Below, piece after piece: positions 46,400 through 56,813 of a DNA stretch of 64,000 nt (its first letter is position 1; every line of letters begins with the position of its first letter). Source of the DNA: Buxus sempervirens (Eukaryota; Streptophyta; Magnoliopsida; Buxales; Buxaceae). The stretch is from positions 17,758,366 through 17,822,365 of the forward strand of contig OX387185.1 in assembly GCA_947561395.2 (NCBI GenBank), in the 5' to 3' direction. Below the pieces are notes generated by a model. It did not search any database. It had not been told where the DNA came from and worked only from the letters and a program-made list of their open reading frames with translations. Position numbers and translations under genes: made by a program.

Positions 46400-47210
46400 G
46401 TAAGCTTCTGAATTTTTGTAAGGCATGATTTTTGGTATTTTGGTTAGCCAAGATTTCTTCTTGCATTTTCTATGAGCTCTCAAATCAAACTTTGCTATTG
46501 CTTAACCTGGTTGTTCTGAACAAATCGGATTTCCAGCACCCTTTGTCATGAACATTTGACCTTCTAATTACTATCACCAATACTCCACACTATTTTTTTT
46601 TTTTTGAATTGCAATGCTTTAATTTCTATGATGCTATGATTCTCAATAGAATGGTGCATTGATTGGAATTCAGTATAATCAGATGCTATGCTGTCCCTTG
46701 CACTTGGTTATTTTCCTTTGCTTGTGGTGATCAATCCCTGAACATCCTGTTGGCTGTATGCTTCATAAACCTTGACTGGATATAGCTTTGATAATTTTTG
46801 AAACATGCTTGCAAACCTATGTCCTCAAATCAACAATGACTAAGAACACTAGATTTTCTGTCGGTGGTGATTTCCAACCGGATGGCTCATGGCATGATTT
46901 TTCAGAATTTGCCAATGCTTTTGATGAATTGATTATGGTGGATTTTTCATATGCTCATTTTCAATTTTATCACCATACCATGCTGTGAATTTTTTCTCAA
47001 TTTGTCTTGACTTCCCAACATGTCTTGCCAATTCTTGATTTGAATTTCTGCAATTCTTTAAGAATAACTGTCTGCAATTCCTGTTTTGATCCCTTGACCA
47101 CTCTGGCCTCTTTTTTTATTGATTTTTTTCTTTGCTTTTGCACTGTATATTTGTTCTGCCTTCCTGAATATATCCTGAAATCACAACAAATTAAGAAAGA
47201 TTAAATCTTG
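46400..47210 (+). other. Putative first intron of the PMD gene, left part
   Basis: AT-rich sequence without repeats or a supported frame follows the donor at 46400. Its style (TTGATTTGAATTTCTGCAATT) resembles 52580-53300 on the other side of the insertion, consistent with a single intron split by it. Confidence 0.4.
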
Positions 47211-47700
47211 CAGGTATTCTTAGGATCAGAAAATATTAGAAGTGAGAACACCTAGGGGTTGAAATCTAAATTTCTGATAAATCATTGAACCCTATGGATC
47301 CACCTGTTCTCTTTTCCCCTAGCTCTCTCTTCACGTTTTACAGCTAGAGAGACTCTTAAGGTACTTGGAGAAAGGTTTCGGTATACAAACACAAAAAGAT
47401 GGCCTTATTTTACAGTAATAGTGAAGATCCTATTATCTCTAGAATTGAAGATAGAAAATAAAAGGGAAAAGGGACTTACCTGGATTGAGCAAGCAAGGCA
47501 GCAGGGATTCCTGTCTTCTCTTGGAGCTTCTTAGACTTTAAATTTTCGTGGCCTTTTGCTTGAGGAGAGACCCTCTATTTATAGGCAGATCCAGGGGCAT
47601 GGTTGGTCCAGGGTTTGGCAAGATAGAGTTTCAGATTGAATTAAACACAAGGATAATGCCCATCCATGACCAAATAGGATAAATAAGAGATTTCGAAGGG
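47211..47700 (-). mobile_element. LTR fragment F1 (B/E type, minus orientation)
   Basis: This is the reverse complement of part of the LTR at 26320-28150 (about 26620-27050). It includes the TATA box (TCTATTTATAGG near 47574-47585), the donor CAG|GTAAGT near 47476 and the CTCTCTAGC stem-loop block near 47325-47352. Neither LTR terminus is present. It faces fragment F2 in inverted orientation. Confidence 0.8.
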
Positions 47701-48000
47701 ATGATGAAAAAGGAAATTTTCTGGGTGGCCTGTAGTTGTAGCACAATGAATAGAAAAGAACAGACACAACTCAAAATTGCACATTTGAAAGACATCTCAT
47801 TAATTGAACTTGCTTTGGTCAAACAAAGAAATGATAAAAACATGGATTCGAAGATAGCCAATGAAACCCCTGCTTGAAGTCTGATGGGGGTGGCGTCTCT
47901 TCCTTATCTCAAATTTCTTGGAGCTCTCGTGGCTATGAAAAGAAATCTGAAACAAGCAAATTTTGAAAAGAATGTGGATTTAAAATTGACCAATTTTGAA
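47701..48000. other. Spacer between the inverted LTR fragments
   Basis: About 300 bp without a gene. Bases 47900-47960 (CTATC-like start, GGAGCTCTCGTGGCTATGAA) match 45620-45690, the sequence just inside the polypurine tract of element E. The spacer is thus residual internal sequence of a related element. Confidence 0.6.
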
Positions 48001-48593
48001 GTTCAAGGAGCTCCAAGAGAAGAGAGGAACCCCTGCTACTCTACTTGCTGTAGGTAAGTCCCTTTTCCCCTTCTATTTTCTGTCTTCAATTCTAGAAGTA
48101 ATAGGATTTTCTCCTTTTTTATAGAATAAGGCCATGTTTTATTCTGTATTTCTAAACTTGTCTCTAAGTACCTCAAGAGTCTCTCTAGCCGTAAAACATG
48201 AAGAGAGAGCTAGGGGAAAAGAGAACAGGTGGATCCCTAGAATAGAACCCCATATCTGTTTTTCTCCTTTTTTTCTAGAATAAAGCCTTTGATTGTGTTG
48301 GTATCACCAAACCTATCTCCAAGTACCTCAAGAATCCTCTCTAGCCGTAAAACGTGAAGTGAGAGCTAGGGGAAAAGAGAACAGGCGGATCCGTAGGGTA
48401 GACCCCCATGTGCTCTAATCTGTGAGATATGGCTGCTTTGAATATCCTGATCATATTTTAATGGTTTTTATGATGAATCTGAATGAATCTATGATGATTA
48501 TGATGTTTATAGCATGAGATCCCTACTTTTTTATAACATTTGAATTTTTCACATATTTGCACCTACAGCACTGTTTTCGTGATTTTTGTGATA

Positions 48594-51565
48594 TGTAAAA
48601 CCCCGATATTTTCTAAGGAGTTTTTTTTTATTTATTATTTATGTGGGCGAATAAGTTTAAGTAGATGCGGGTATACGTAGGGATTTTGGTGGACGAGCGT
48701 ACACGGAATCAATGATTTTCAAAGGTTGTCGAGCGGCAATATGTATGGAAGGTATTTATACTAAAGGGGAAATTAGGTTTTGAGTAGAAAAAAAAATAAA
48801 CAATATAAAATAGTAGATAAAATAAAATATATGCAAAAGTATGAACACAAGGATTTATGGACAGGTTTAATCAAAATTCATTTATTGCTAGAGATTGTGG
48901 TCATTAGTTGTCAAAGAGAATGAGGTGGAATATTAATACGTAATTAATTATCGAACTTAAAAATATGGTAGTAAATAGGAATTACCAAATAAGTAAATCC
49001 GGGAAAGCCCAAGTTGAATGAAGGGTAGAAAGGGGATTCTGAGGGTTAATTAAACATCGAGGGTGAATTAGGTTAAACCCTTGCGATGTCTATAAATAGG
49101 TAACTAATGTAAAATTTTTCGGAGATTGGGGAAAGGTTGCTGCTCTGAAATTAGGGTGGCGGCCGAGCAGCTTGGGTCGCGAGAGAACTCCCTCAAGATG
49201 TCTGGGAGCGTACGAAGGGTTTCGCTGGGAAGAGACGAGAACCGCGAGAGCTACGACTGGATTAGTGGAGTCGGAGATCCAGATTTCAGTGGGTTTTTCT
49301 TCTCGCGAACAGGGGATCAGTTCGGCGACATTTGCACGCACGCACGCAGTCGGAGTCGGTGATCGGCCGTGGTTTGGAATCACCTGTTATTCTGGGATAA
49401 GCATATAAGTGTGAGTAGCATTGATTTACAACTGAGGTTTTAGTTTATTCGTGATGGTATTCTGATTGCATGGTTGTATTCTGAGTTTTCTGGGTTTTCT
49501 GGAATATCATGAGTCCGAGCATGAGAGGGAATTTCAACTTGAAATAAAATGTGTTTAGATTAAATCCAAAACTGGTTGGGAAGTATTCTGGGAATATTAG
49601 GAGTCTATTGAAACAAGTACAGACCGAAAAAGATCGGCCAGAGATGGAGATCTTGAAATAACAGAGAGTCGAAAATCGCAGTGAGTATCCGCCGACTTGG
49701 CACTCACTTGCGCTCACTTAGGAAGTAGGCGCCCTTTAAAATTACACTATCCGCCAAGCTGGCGCCCACTTGGCGTTCAGCTCGCGCTCACTTAAAAGCA
49801 TGCGCGAATCTCGCGCGAAGCTGGCGCCGACCTCGCGCCCACTTCCCGCCCATCTCGAGCTCACTTAGTATTGAGTGAGCGCATAGTCATATTTTTACCA
49901 AACTCCTATCCGCCGACTGGCGCTCACTTGGCGCTCACTTTAGGAGGTGAGCGCATACCCAATTATACTTGCCGAATTTGATTTTGACTGAACCAAGGGG
50001 ATTTTGATGACTTGAGGGTTATACCACTTAACCAATCACTTGTTTGGGAACCTTGGAACCTGCATTACCTATTCAATTACTAGAGGAAAATCTAGTGGCA
50101 ATTCTTAAAGGCTTCTAAGGTTGAGTTTAGGTTATTTGTATGTGTTGTGCTGGATACCAAAACAATAGGAGTTCCTAGCTAGTTTTCCCTTGAATTTATA
50201 CACTGTTTTGATTGAGAAATTATTAACTTCTGGTTTCACTTGTTTGGAAAATTCTGAATGTATTGTAAGGTTTTTCTTGGTATGAATAACTGAGTTTTGT
50301 ATTCAAATGGCATGTGTTGCGGAAATGAGAAAATACTTAAAGTACTTGAGATACTGCTTGGTCCAGAGGGACAGGTGATGAACTGTAATGAGTTATACAT
50401 GATGTGGAATGAATGACTTTATTTTGATGTCGGAATTGCGATTATACGATGATTTACTGTTTTGGTTTAGCTTGTCCTGGATCCAGAGTCTAAGCTTAGT
50501 AATGTAATGTTATTGTTGGTTGTTGAAATTGCATGGCCTTGTGTGTTGCCACGACCGGTGTAGAGCAGCCAGAAACCCTGAGTAGGCCTGGTTGTCAATG
50601 CAGAAACCCTGGGAGTAGGCCTGCATTGGATGACGAAACCCTGAGTAGGCCGTCATTTCAGAGTTTCCGAAACCCTGAGTAGGGCGGAACTGTGTACATG
50701 GAGGTGTGGAGTGTCTACTTGGCATGTTTAATTTATCAACTAAACAATAGTCATGACATTGACCAATGTTGGTATTTGATTTTGTTTGACGTGATATGTT
50801 TTATTTGCTGGTTTGTTGGTATTTATGGTTCATGGAATATTGTTTACCGATTATTGGGTATTGTACTTCCCGCTGATGTAGAGCAGCCAGAAACCCTGAG
50901 TAGGCCTGGTTGTCAATGCAGAAACCCGGGGAGTAGGCCTGCATTGGATGACGCAGTCATTTCAATATCCGAAACCCTGAGTAGGCCGGATATACATTTG
51001 GAGGCGTGGGCATGGTTATGAGAAGACTTTGTGTTATATGACAATGGTATATCTGGAATTATATCTTGAGATACGAACTTATGGTTATTCTCTATGTTGT
51101 TGTCAGTTAATCATTATTTATCGATATCTTCGGGATTGGAAACGGATTGTTATTGTTTGATTTACCTGATGGTTTTCCGCACTGATATGAATTGGATTAT
51201 TGAAGTTTAGTCGGATTATTCGGAATATGCGTGTTATCATCATTGTATATGGTTTATAACCGTGGCATGTTTTAGAACTGAAATAAATGTATTTGTGCAT
51301 GCATGTGCTGCTCACTGGGATATTCGTATCTCGCCCCGTTGCTTTCGTTTTGTTTTCAGATACTCTTGGAGAGCTCGATACTTGCGGGTAGTTACTTGGA
51401 CATGTGAGTTTTAGTTTAGTTTGGGAATATTTTAGCACACTTTGTTATATAGTTATTGTTGTATTCATGTTTTTCCTACACTCTGATATTGCGATCCTGT
51501 GTTTTAAATTAACCTCCGGGGATGAGTTACGGTGTTATTTCGTGACTCGGATCCGAGGCGTTACA
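48594..51565 (+). mobile_element. Solo LTR (TGTAA-type, plus orientation)
   Basis: A 2,972-bp unit from TGTAAAACCC to GGCGTTACA, with a perfect duplication TGATA (48589-48593, 51566-51570). It is homologous in reverse to 1304-3658 and longer because of an internal duplication. It has a TATA box TCTATAAATAGG near 49089-49100. The sequence at 49100-49410 is probably transcribed leader. A GCGCTCAC array lies at 49690-49960, and CCCTGAGTAGG repeats occur twice (50558-50690 and 50871-50997). No internal region remains. Confidence 0.93.
50558..50997. repeat. Duplicated block of CCCTGAGTAGGCC repeats
   Basis: The block beginning near TGTAGAGCAGCCAGAAACCC at 50558 is repeated near 50877, about 315 bp apart. 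Each block holds three or four CCCTGAGTAGG-type subrepeats. The related LTR at 1304-3658 has a single block, so this is a private duplication. Confidence 0.8.
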
Positions 51566-52331
51566 TGATATTAGGCTAAGATCCTAGATCTGTCATGATC
51601 AATATGATAGATCTAGATCCAGAAGCCTAAAAGTAAATTCTAGGGTTTCATGATGTGGTTTTTGAATCGTTTTTCATTATTGAGAGAAGACCCTACGGTC
51701 TAAGTTCTCTCCTTTTAATGTTCTTCATCAACGTGGGTATTTTTGGTTTTGATTTCTTGATTTAATGTGAAATTTGGGCTATATCTATGACCTGGACTAT
51801 TCAAGTTCAAATTTGCAATATTTTATAAAAATCATATTTTTCTAGATTTCTAGAATTTAACTTGAAACCAGATTTTTGAAGATTTCACTTTAAATTGATT
51901 TTATTTGATTTTATCTCAATTTTATTTTTATCATGAAACCCTAGGAATGGTATGATCATATTTGAGAGTTATGGATCAATCAAACTATTCGTATGAAAAA
52001 ACCATATATTTTGTCCTTTTTGTGATTTTTCATGATTTTTGTAGCAAGCCCTTTTTCCTTTGAAAAACATGAACAATACCTGGCAACCACCTTGTGTGGA
52101 TGAATAGGGGTGCCTAACACCTTCCCCTGTTCATAACCTAATCCCCTTACCCATCTCTGGTTGTTTTTTTTAGGAGGGTTATTTTTACCCTAAATTTGCC
52201 TTTTGTGCTTATTTGATATTTTGGTGTTCATTCACACCTAAACAGAATGGTGGCAACTCTTTGTTTTATTCAATCCCCTGTGATGATTGAAGAAGTCATT
52301 CATAGAGAATTGATTTTTTCCATGTCTCACA

Positions 52332-53549
52332 CAACCACTGTTCACTCCGGCAACCTTCATCTTCTCCGACGACTACTGTTCTTCTCCGGTGACTCTTACA
52401 TTCTCCGGTGAGCTTTCCTATTTCCGGCGACCTTCACCATTTTTTGGACTTCCCCATTGACATTGTAGCCGTCTTCCTTCTCCACTCAGGATTCCATTCG
52501 ACACATTAATCTTCTTCGAATTTCTTTTGTGGAAGCTTGGGTGAAGCAATGTGTGATCTTTGTTTTCAAATTTTCCAATTTTGATTGACACAAGTAAGTG
52601 GCCGAGTCTCAGAAATTTTTATACACAGCATTCCTTATGACTATGCACGAATTTGTCTTGTGCATGAATTTGCTCTTGATCGAAGATAATTACCCATTTC
52701 ACATGCTTCTTGTATCCATGCAACCAAAAATGAAATTTTGCTTGACTTGTTTTCTTTGTCCTGAATCTGGTTTTTCTGTTTGGCTGATACTTATTCCTGA
52801 GCTGTCTATTTTGATCTTGGGTTCCTTGGTGAACAAATTCTCAAACTTTTGCTTTTGTTGCATTGTTCAACACTAAATGATTCTTTGACTTTGAATACAT
52901 GATGCTTTGAATAAGTCTCCAAATTGTTGGGTGTGTTCACTATTGCATCATTCTGATTTTAAAAATATACTGCATATGCTGATGCTTCTGTATCTTAACT
53001 TCCATGTTTGGACCATGAATGATGTGCCACCTTCTTCTGATAAATGGGAATTCTTTTCTTTGATTTTTGTCCTGGTTGAATTCCTGGTTTTAGTCCATAT
53101 TCTGCAGATGCCTTATTTCCTTGCATATTGTTGAGGCTTGAACTTGCTTAGTTGTGGAATGAGTACAAACTCCCAATCTAGCATACCCTTTTTGTGAGAA
53201 CATTCTATCCCATTGTTTTGGCATGAACCAACTGCCTTAATTGCCTTGAAACCAAACAACTTTAGACAATCAGGTGAAACATAAAATTTCAACATTAAAA
53301 TCAAATCCTTAACACACTTCTTTTCTCTTCTTTTTTTTTTTTTCTTTTTTTCTTTTTTTTTTAGAATATAAAGCCAATAATAAAAATGAACTCCTTCAGT
53401 TGACCCCTGAGTGGTCGGAGGTTTCTGCAGTATTTCCTTCCATTCTCTGTTTTTCTTCTTCCTGCAAGCAATTAAACTTAATTAACATGAAAATCAAGCA
53501 ATTAAAATTTTTTAACAAGATTTAACCATCTCCCTGATTTGAACCGTAG
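52332..53549 (+). other. Putative PMD-gene intron/5' region, right part
   Basis: No coding frame is supported. The first 200 bases are CT-rich with repeated CTCCGG(T/C)GA phrases; the rest is AT-rich with a T-rich stretch (53330-53362), ending CCGTAG just before the ATG at 53550. It continues the first intron after the LTR-derived insertion. Confidence 0.45.
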
Positions 53550-56376
53550 ATGGCCTGCCTTCGATCAGCCTCCAGGGATCCTGCAGATGAGCCTTCCTCC
53601 TCGAGGGTTAGGCGGGATCATGCTGATGTGGCCTCGTCTTCGAGGGCCGAGAGGGATTCCGATTCTGATGTCCCAGATCTCCCTTCTAGGAATTCGCGTG
53701 AGGCGACCCCAGAGGTATACTTTAATCCTTCTGTTTTTCAAATTCCTTCACAAAATGCATCACCCTGATTCTTTCTTCTCTCCAATTGTTTCTTTAGCCG
53801 GCAGCTGAGGCTTCAAGCCGAGATAGGAGCCGTAGAGGGCGCCGCAGCGGAGGCAGAGATGGAGGCCATGATGAGGGCCGTAGAGGAGGCCGCAGAGGAG
53901 GCCGTGGCAGAGATGAGGCTAGGACCAGGGTTGAGGTCCCTAAGGAGGTGGCTGCCCAGATTAGGGATACTGATCTTTTACATGGCTTGAGGACTCATCC
54001 CTCAGCGTGTATTAGGGCAGATATCCCTTTGGAGTATCCTATGTCTCATTATAGAGGGAGTTGGGCCAGCTTTATTAGATTCATTGGAGATTGCAGTTCA
54101 GCCTATCGCCGGGAGCTAGGCTTATATAGCTTTGGCCTCTTCATCACCATTCCGGATGTGCACTTGGATCGGGCCCTTATTGCTGCGCTACTCGAGAGGT
54201 TCTTTCCAGAGACACTGAGCTTCCATTTTCCAGATGTCGAGATTGGGATCCGGCCGTCTGACTTTACACTTATCACCGGGATTAGGATGATCGGTGATAT
54301 TATTCCCGAGATGGTGATGCCGGATGCCGAGGATATCGCCTCTTATCTTGGCTATATCGTATTACCTCCGGAGGCATGGGATAGAGGGAGAGCGAGATTG
54401 TCTCTGACTTGGTTGAAAGAGACTTTCCAGGGGAGGCAACTTGGCTAGCTTGCCGCCGGTGATCCAGCTTTTCCATTTGCCTTCCGCTTCATTTTTCTAT
54501 ACATGATGGGCTCCTGCTTCTTCCCAGAGGACATGACTTCTATCAGTCCTCATTTTTTGAGCTTATTGGGAGATCTTCAGTGGGCGAGGAGGTATGCATG
54601 GGGCCCACTCATTTTTGGTACCATTTTGGCCGGCCTGCGCCGATCAGTGAGCGGCCTCTCTACTTCCAGAGGAGCTGCAGTTGGGTGCAGATTCTTCTGG
54701 CCCTTCCTGCAGGTGAAATATCTATTTCTCTTCTCTTTCTTTCTCTTTTCTATTCTTTTTGACCATTTTTCTTCTTTTTGCAGTTCTTTGCTAGGGTTTA
54801 TATCCCCTATTTTTGATCTACCTCTACGATGCCAGAGGAGACATATCCCATGGCTCATAGATGGTGTCATGTGGAGCACGACTCTGAAAAGAGTCGTCCT
54901 AGGTCTGCCCGGGCCCACCTGGACAGGCTATATCGGTCTGAGGTAAGCTGCTTTAATTCCTCTTCTCTTTCTCTTTTTTTTTTCTTCTGGATCTCATGTC
55001 TAATATCCCCTTCTGTTTTCCAGCTGTTCGTCCCCAGGATGGAGGACATTCACGAGGTGCTAGCCCTGCATGCGGCTAGGGATGATGCTTTTGCCCTTGA
55101 CCAGAGACGTCAGAGATATCAATTCTTTATTGGTCAGATGGGCAGCATCTGGTATTGCGGCGAGCGCTTCTTTTATCAGCATGTTGGAGAGCCCCGGATT
55201 CCTGCCATTCCTCCAGATACTACCCCTTCCTTTCCTTCTATGCCTGTTGATCCTGCCCAGTTCCTAGATTGGATTGAGGCAGAGACATTATTAGAGGAGG
55301 GTGACTATGATGCCTGGTTCAGGCGAGCTTTAGTTGGGTGTCTCATGCCACCCATGCTTGTCCGTGGCGGAGTCACGGAGATAGGAGGGGTAGTGATTAG
55401 GGCCTACGACATGACGGTATGCCCACTCCTTTTTTTTGATCTTTAATTCATATACTTTATTTGAACCTGGCATTTTTTGACACCTTCTCTTCTATTTCAG
55501 GAGGCTCAGTTGGCAGAGATCCGGTCTCGGTACGCTGATATAGAGCGCCAGCGAGATGCTGCTATTGCCGAGCGGGATGCCCTCTATATTACTATTTCCG
55601 ATCTCCGGGGACAGCTTGCCAGGGCACAGGACCAGGCGGGCCCTTCTGGTGCACAGGACCATGCGGGTCCATCTCATACCCAGGTTAATTCTTTCACCTC
55701 TTTCTATTCCTGCTTTTATATTTTTTTATCCTGTTCTGATTAAAATTTCCTTTCTTATTTTTAGGATGACACAGCTGGCCCTTCTTCACCTGCTTCACCT
55801 GTGCCTATGCATCTTCGTGGGGAGGTATTCTCTGTGGCACGGGTGGAGTTTGTGACTTCTCCCAAATCAGTAGAGGCACCTGCAACAGAGCCTGAGGTCG
55901 AGGCTGAGGTTGCACCTGCTGTTGTGGATGTGCCAGATTCTGCTCCAGCACCTGAGACCGCTCCTGATGCGTCTGCAGATATGGATATGGAGTCGGCCAG
56001 GGATGCCGCTGTGGTGGAGCCTACTGTGGAGGCCGTGGTGATAGAGGAGGCTTCTGTTGGGCCTGTAGAGCCTGGTCCTGATACTGATGCTCCTGGGCCG
56101 TCCATTCCTGCTGATCCTGCTGCTGCCGATCCTGAGCCTGTCTATACGGATTCTTATACCGAGTCTACGGGATATGTAGATACTTCGGGGTACGTTCCTC
56201 CTGATCATCCCACTGCTAGCCTTGTGCCTTTATATATTGATATTCAGTCTGTTTTGAGTAGGATGACCCGTAGTACAGCCCGTAACATTGTGCGACATGT
56301 TTTTGAGCCCCGGCGATCTTCAGGCCATGGTCGAGGCAAAGGACGTGGCCCTAGCCGTAGGGATGGACCTGTGTAG
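53550..56376 (+). pseudogene. Antisense plant-mobile-domain (PMD) gene of element E, six exons
   Basis: Exons 53550-53714, 53798-54712, 54784-54942, 55024-55416, 55501-55683 and 55765-56376 are all phase 0 with GT...AG introns, giving 808 codons plus a stop. The N-terminus is Ser/Asp-rich, then Arg/Gly-rich (GRRGGRRGGRGR). The PMD core covers exons 2-4 (YRRELGLYSFGLFITIPDVHLDRALIAALLERF, FHFPDVEIGIRPSDFTLITGI, ARRYAWGPLIFGTILAGL). Exon 5 is a coiled coil (IERQRDAAIAERDAL). Exon 6 is an acidic, Pro-rich tail ending in a basic RG stretch. TAG at 54446-54448 and TGA at 54814-54816 interrupt exons 2 and 3. PMD proteins act in plant silencing and genome stability, and many are transposon-borne; the role here is unknown. 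Confidence 0.88.
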
Positions 56377-56583
56377 ACAGTAGATTAGGATTCTTCATGT
56401 ACATGTATTTTGACAAACTGATGTATACCTTCATATATATAAAAGAAATTTGATTCATTTTTATTCATTTGTGCTCTTTTTTCTTTTATTTCTAACTTTT
56501 CTTGCATGATATATGTAAAGCAGGGACAGGTGAAGCCTAGGAAACCAATGAAATTAAAATTTCCCACTTTTTGGCATTTTTCC
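56377..56583 (+). other. 3' end of the PMD gene and spacer
   Basis: About 200 bp after the PMD stop, AT-rich with ATATATATAAAAG near 56434, which may be its 3' untranslated region. No further gene is seen. The promoter array of the next gene starts at 56589. Confidence 0.5.
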
Positions 56584-56588
56584 GAAGA

Positions 56589-56724
56589 GTCCGTATTTTA
56601 AATGCGGGCAAGCTGTGCCCGTAAACTAAATGCGGGCGCGCGGCGCCCGTAATTTTATTACGGACACGCCTTGCCTGTACTTTAAATACGGATTTTGCAG
56701 CCTTTTCGAATTTTCTATATAAAC
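56589..56724 (+). promoter_or_regulatory. Promoter of the antisense DUF7745-like gene
   Basis: Four palindromes of the form G(C/T)CCGTA-N7-(A/T)(A/G)CGGGC or a variant lie at 56589-56609, 56617-56637, 56645-56665 and 56672-56692. A TATA box CTATATAAAC follows at 56715-56724, about 23 bp after the last one. The start codon is 90 bp further on, a normal distance. The motif is the one in the LTR of element A (25044-25257), and the spacing to the TATA box is also similar. Confidence 0.75.
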
Positions 56725-56813
56725 TCAAGGGGCACGTCATTGTGACACTTTTAATAGTTTGAAAACTCCCTGAGCCTTCCGTTTCTGCTTTCCTTGGCTT
56801 CTTTGGTGCTTCC

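Larger units (their letters stand above)
48001..52331 (+). mobile_element. LTR fragment F2 (B/E type, plus), split by a solo LTR
   Basis: Bases 48001-48593 and 51571-52331 match 26783-28150, from the leader with GTAGGTAAGT through the stem-loop blocks (48180, 48340) and U5 to the terminus ATGTCTCACA at 52331. The U3 with the TATA box is missing. The solo LTR at 48594-51565 splits it. The internal block TGGCAACTCT (52251-52260) has one change from the primer-like block of the other copies. Confidence 0.88.

Noticed and set aside
49090-49410. GC-richer frames on both strands just after a TATA box, possibly a small gene
   Set aside because: They lie in the transcribed leader of a solo LTR and no domain is seen. 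The related LTR at 1304-3658 has a degraded counterpart near 3150-3430, so this is LTR sequence.
53550-56376. PMD gene as an ordinary host gene captured between two elements
   Set aside because: It lies between the polypurine tract and the pol end of one element, and its promoter carries that element's LTR motif. Element cargo is the simpler reading, though independent insertion is not fully excluded.
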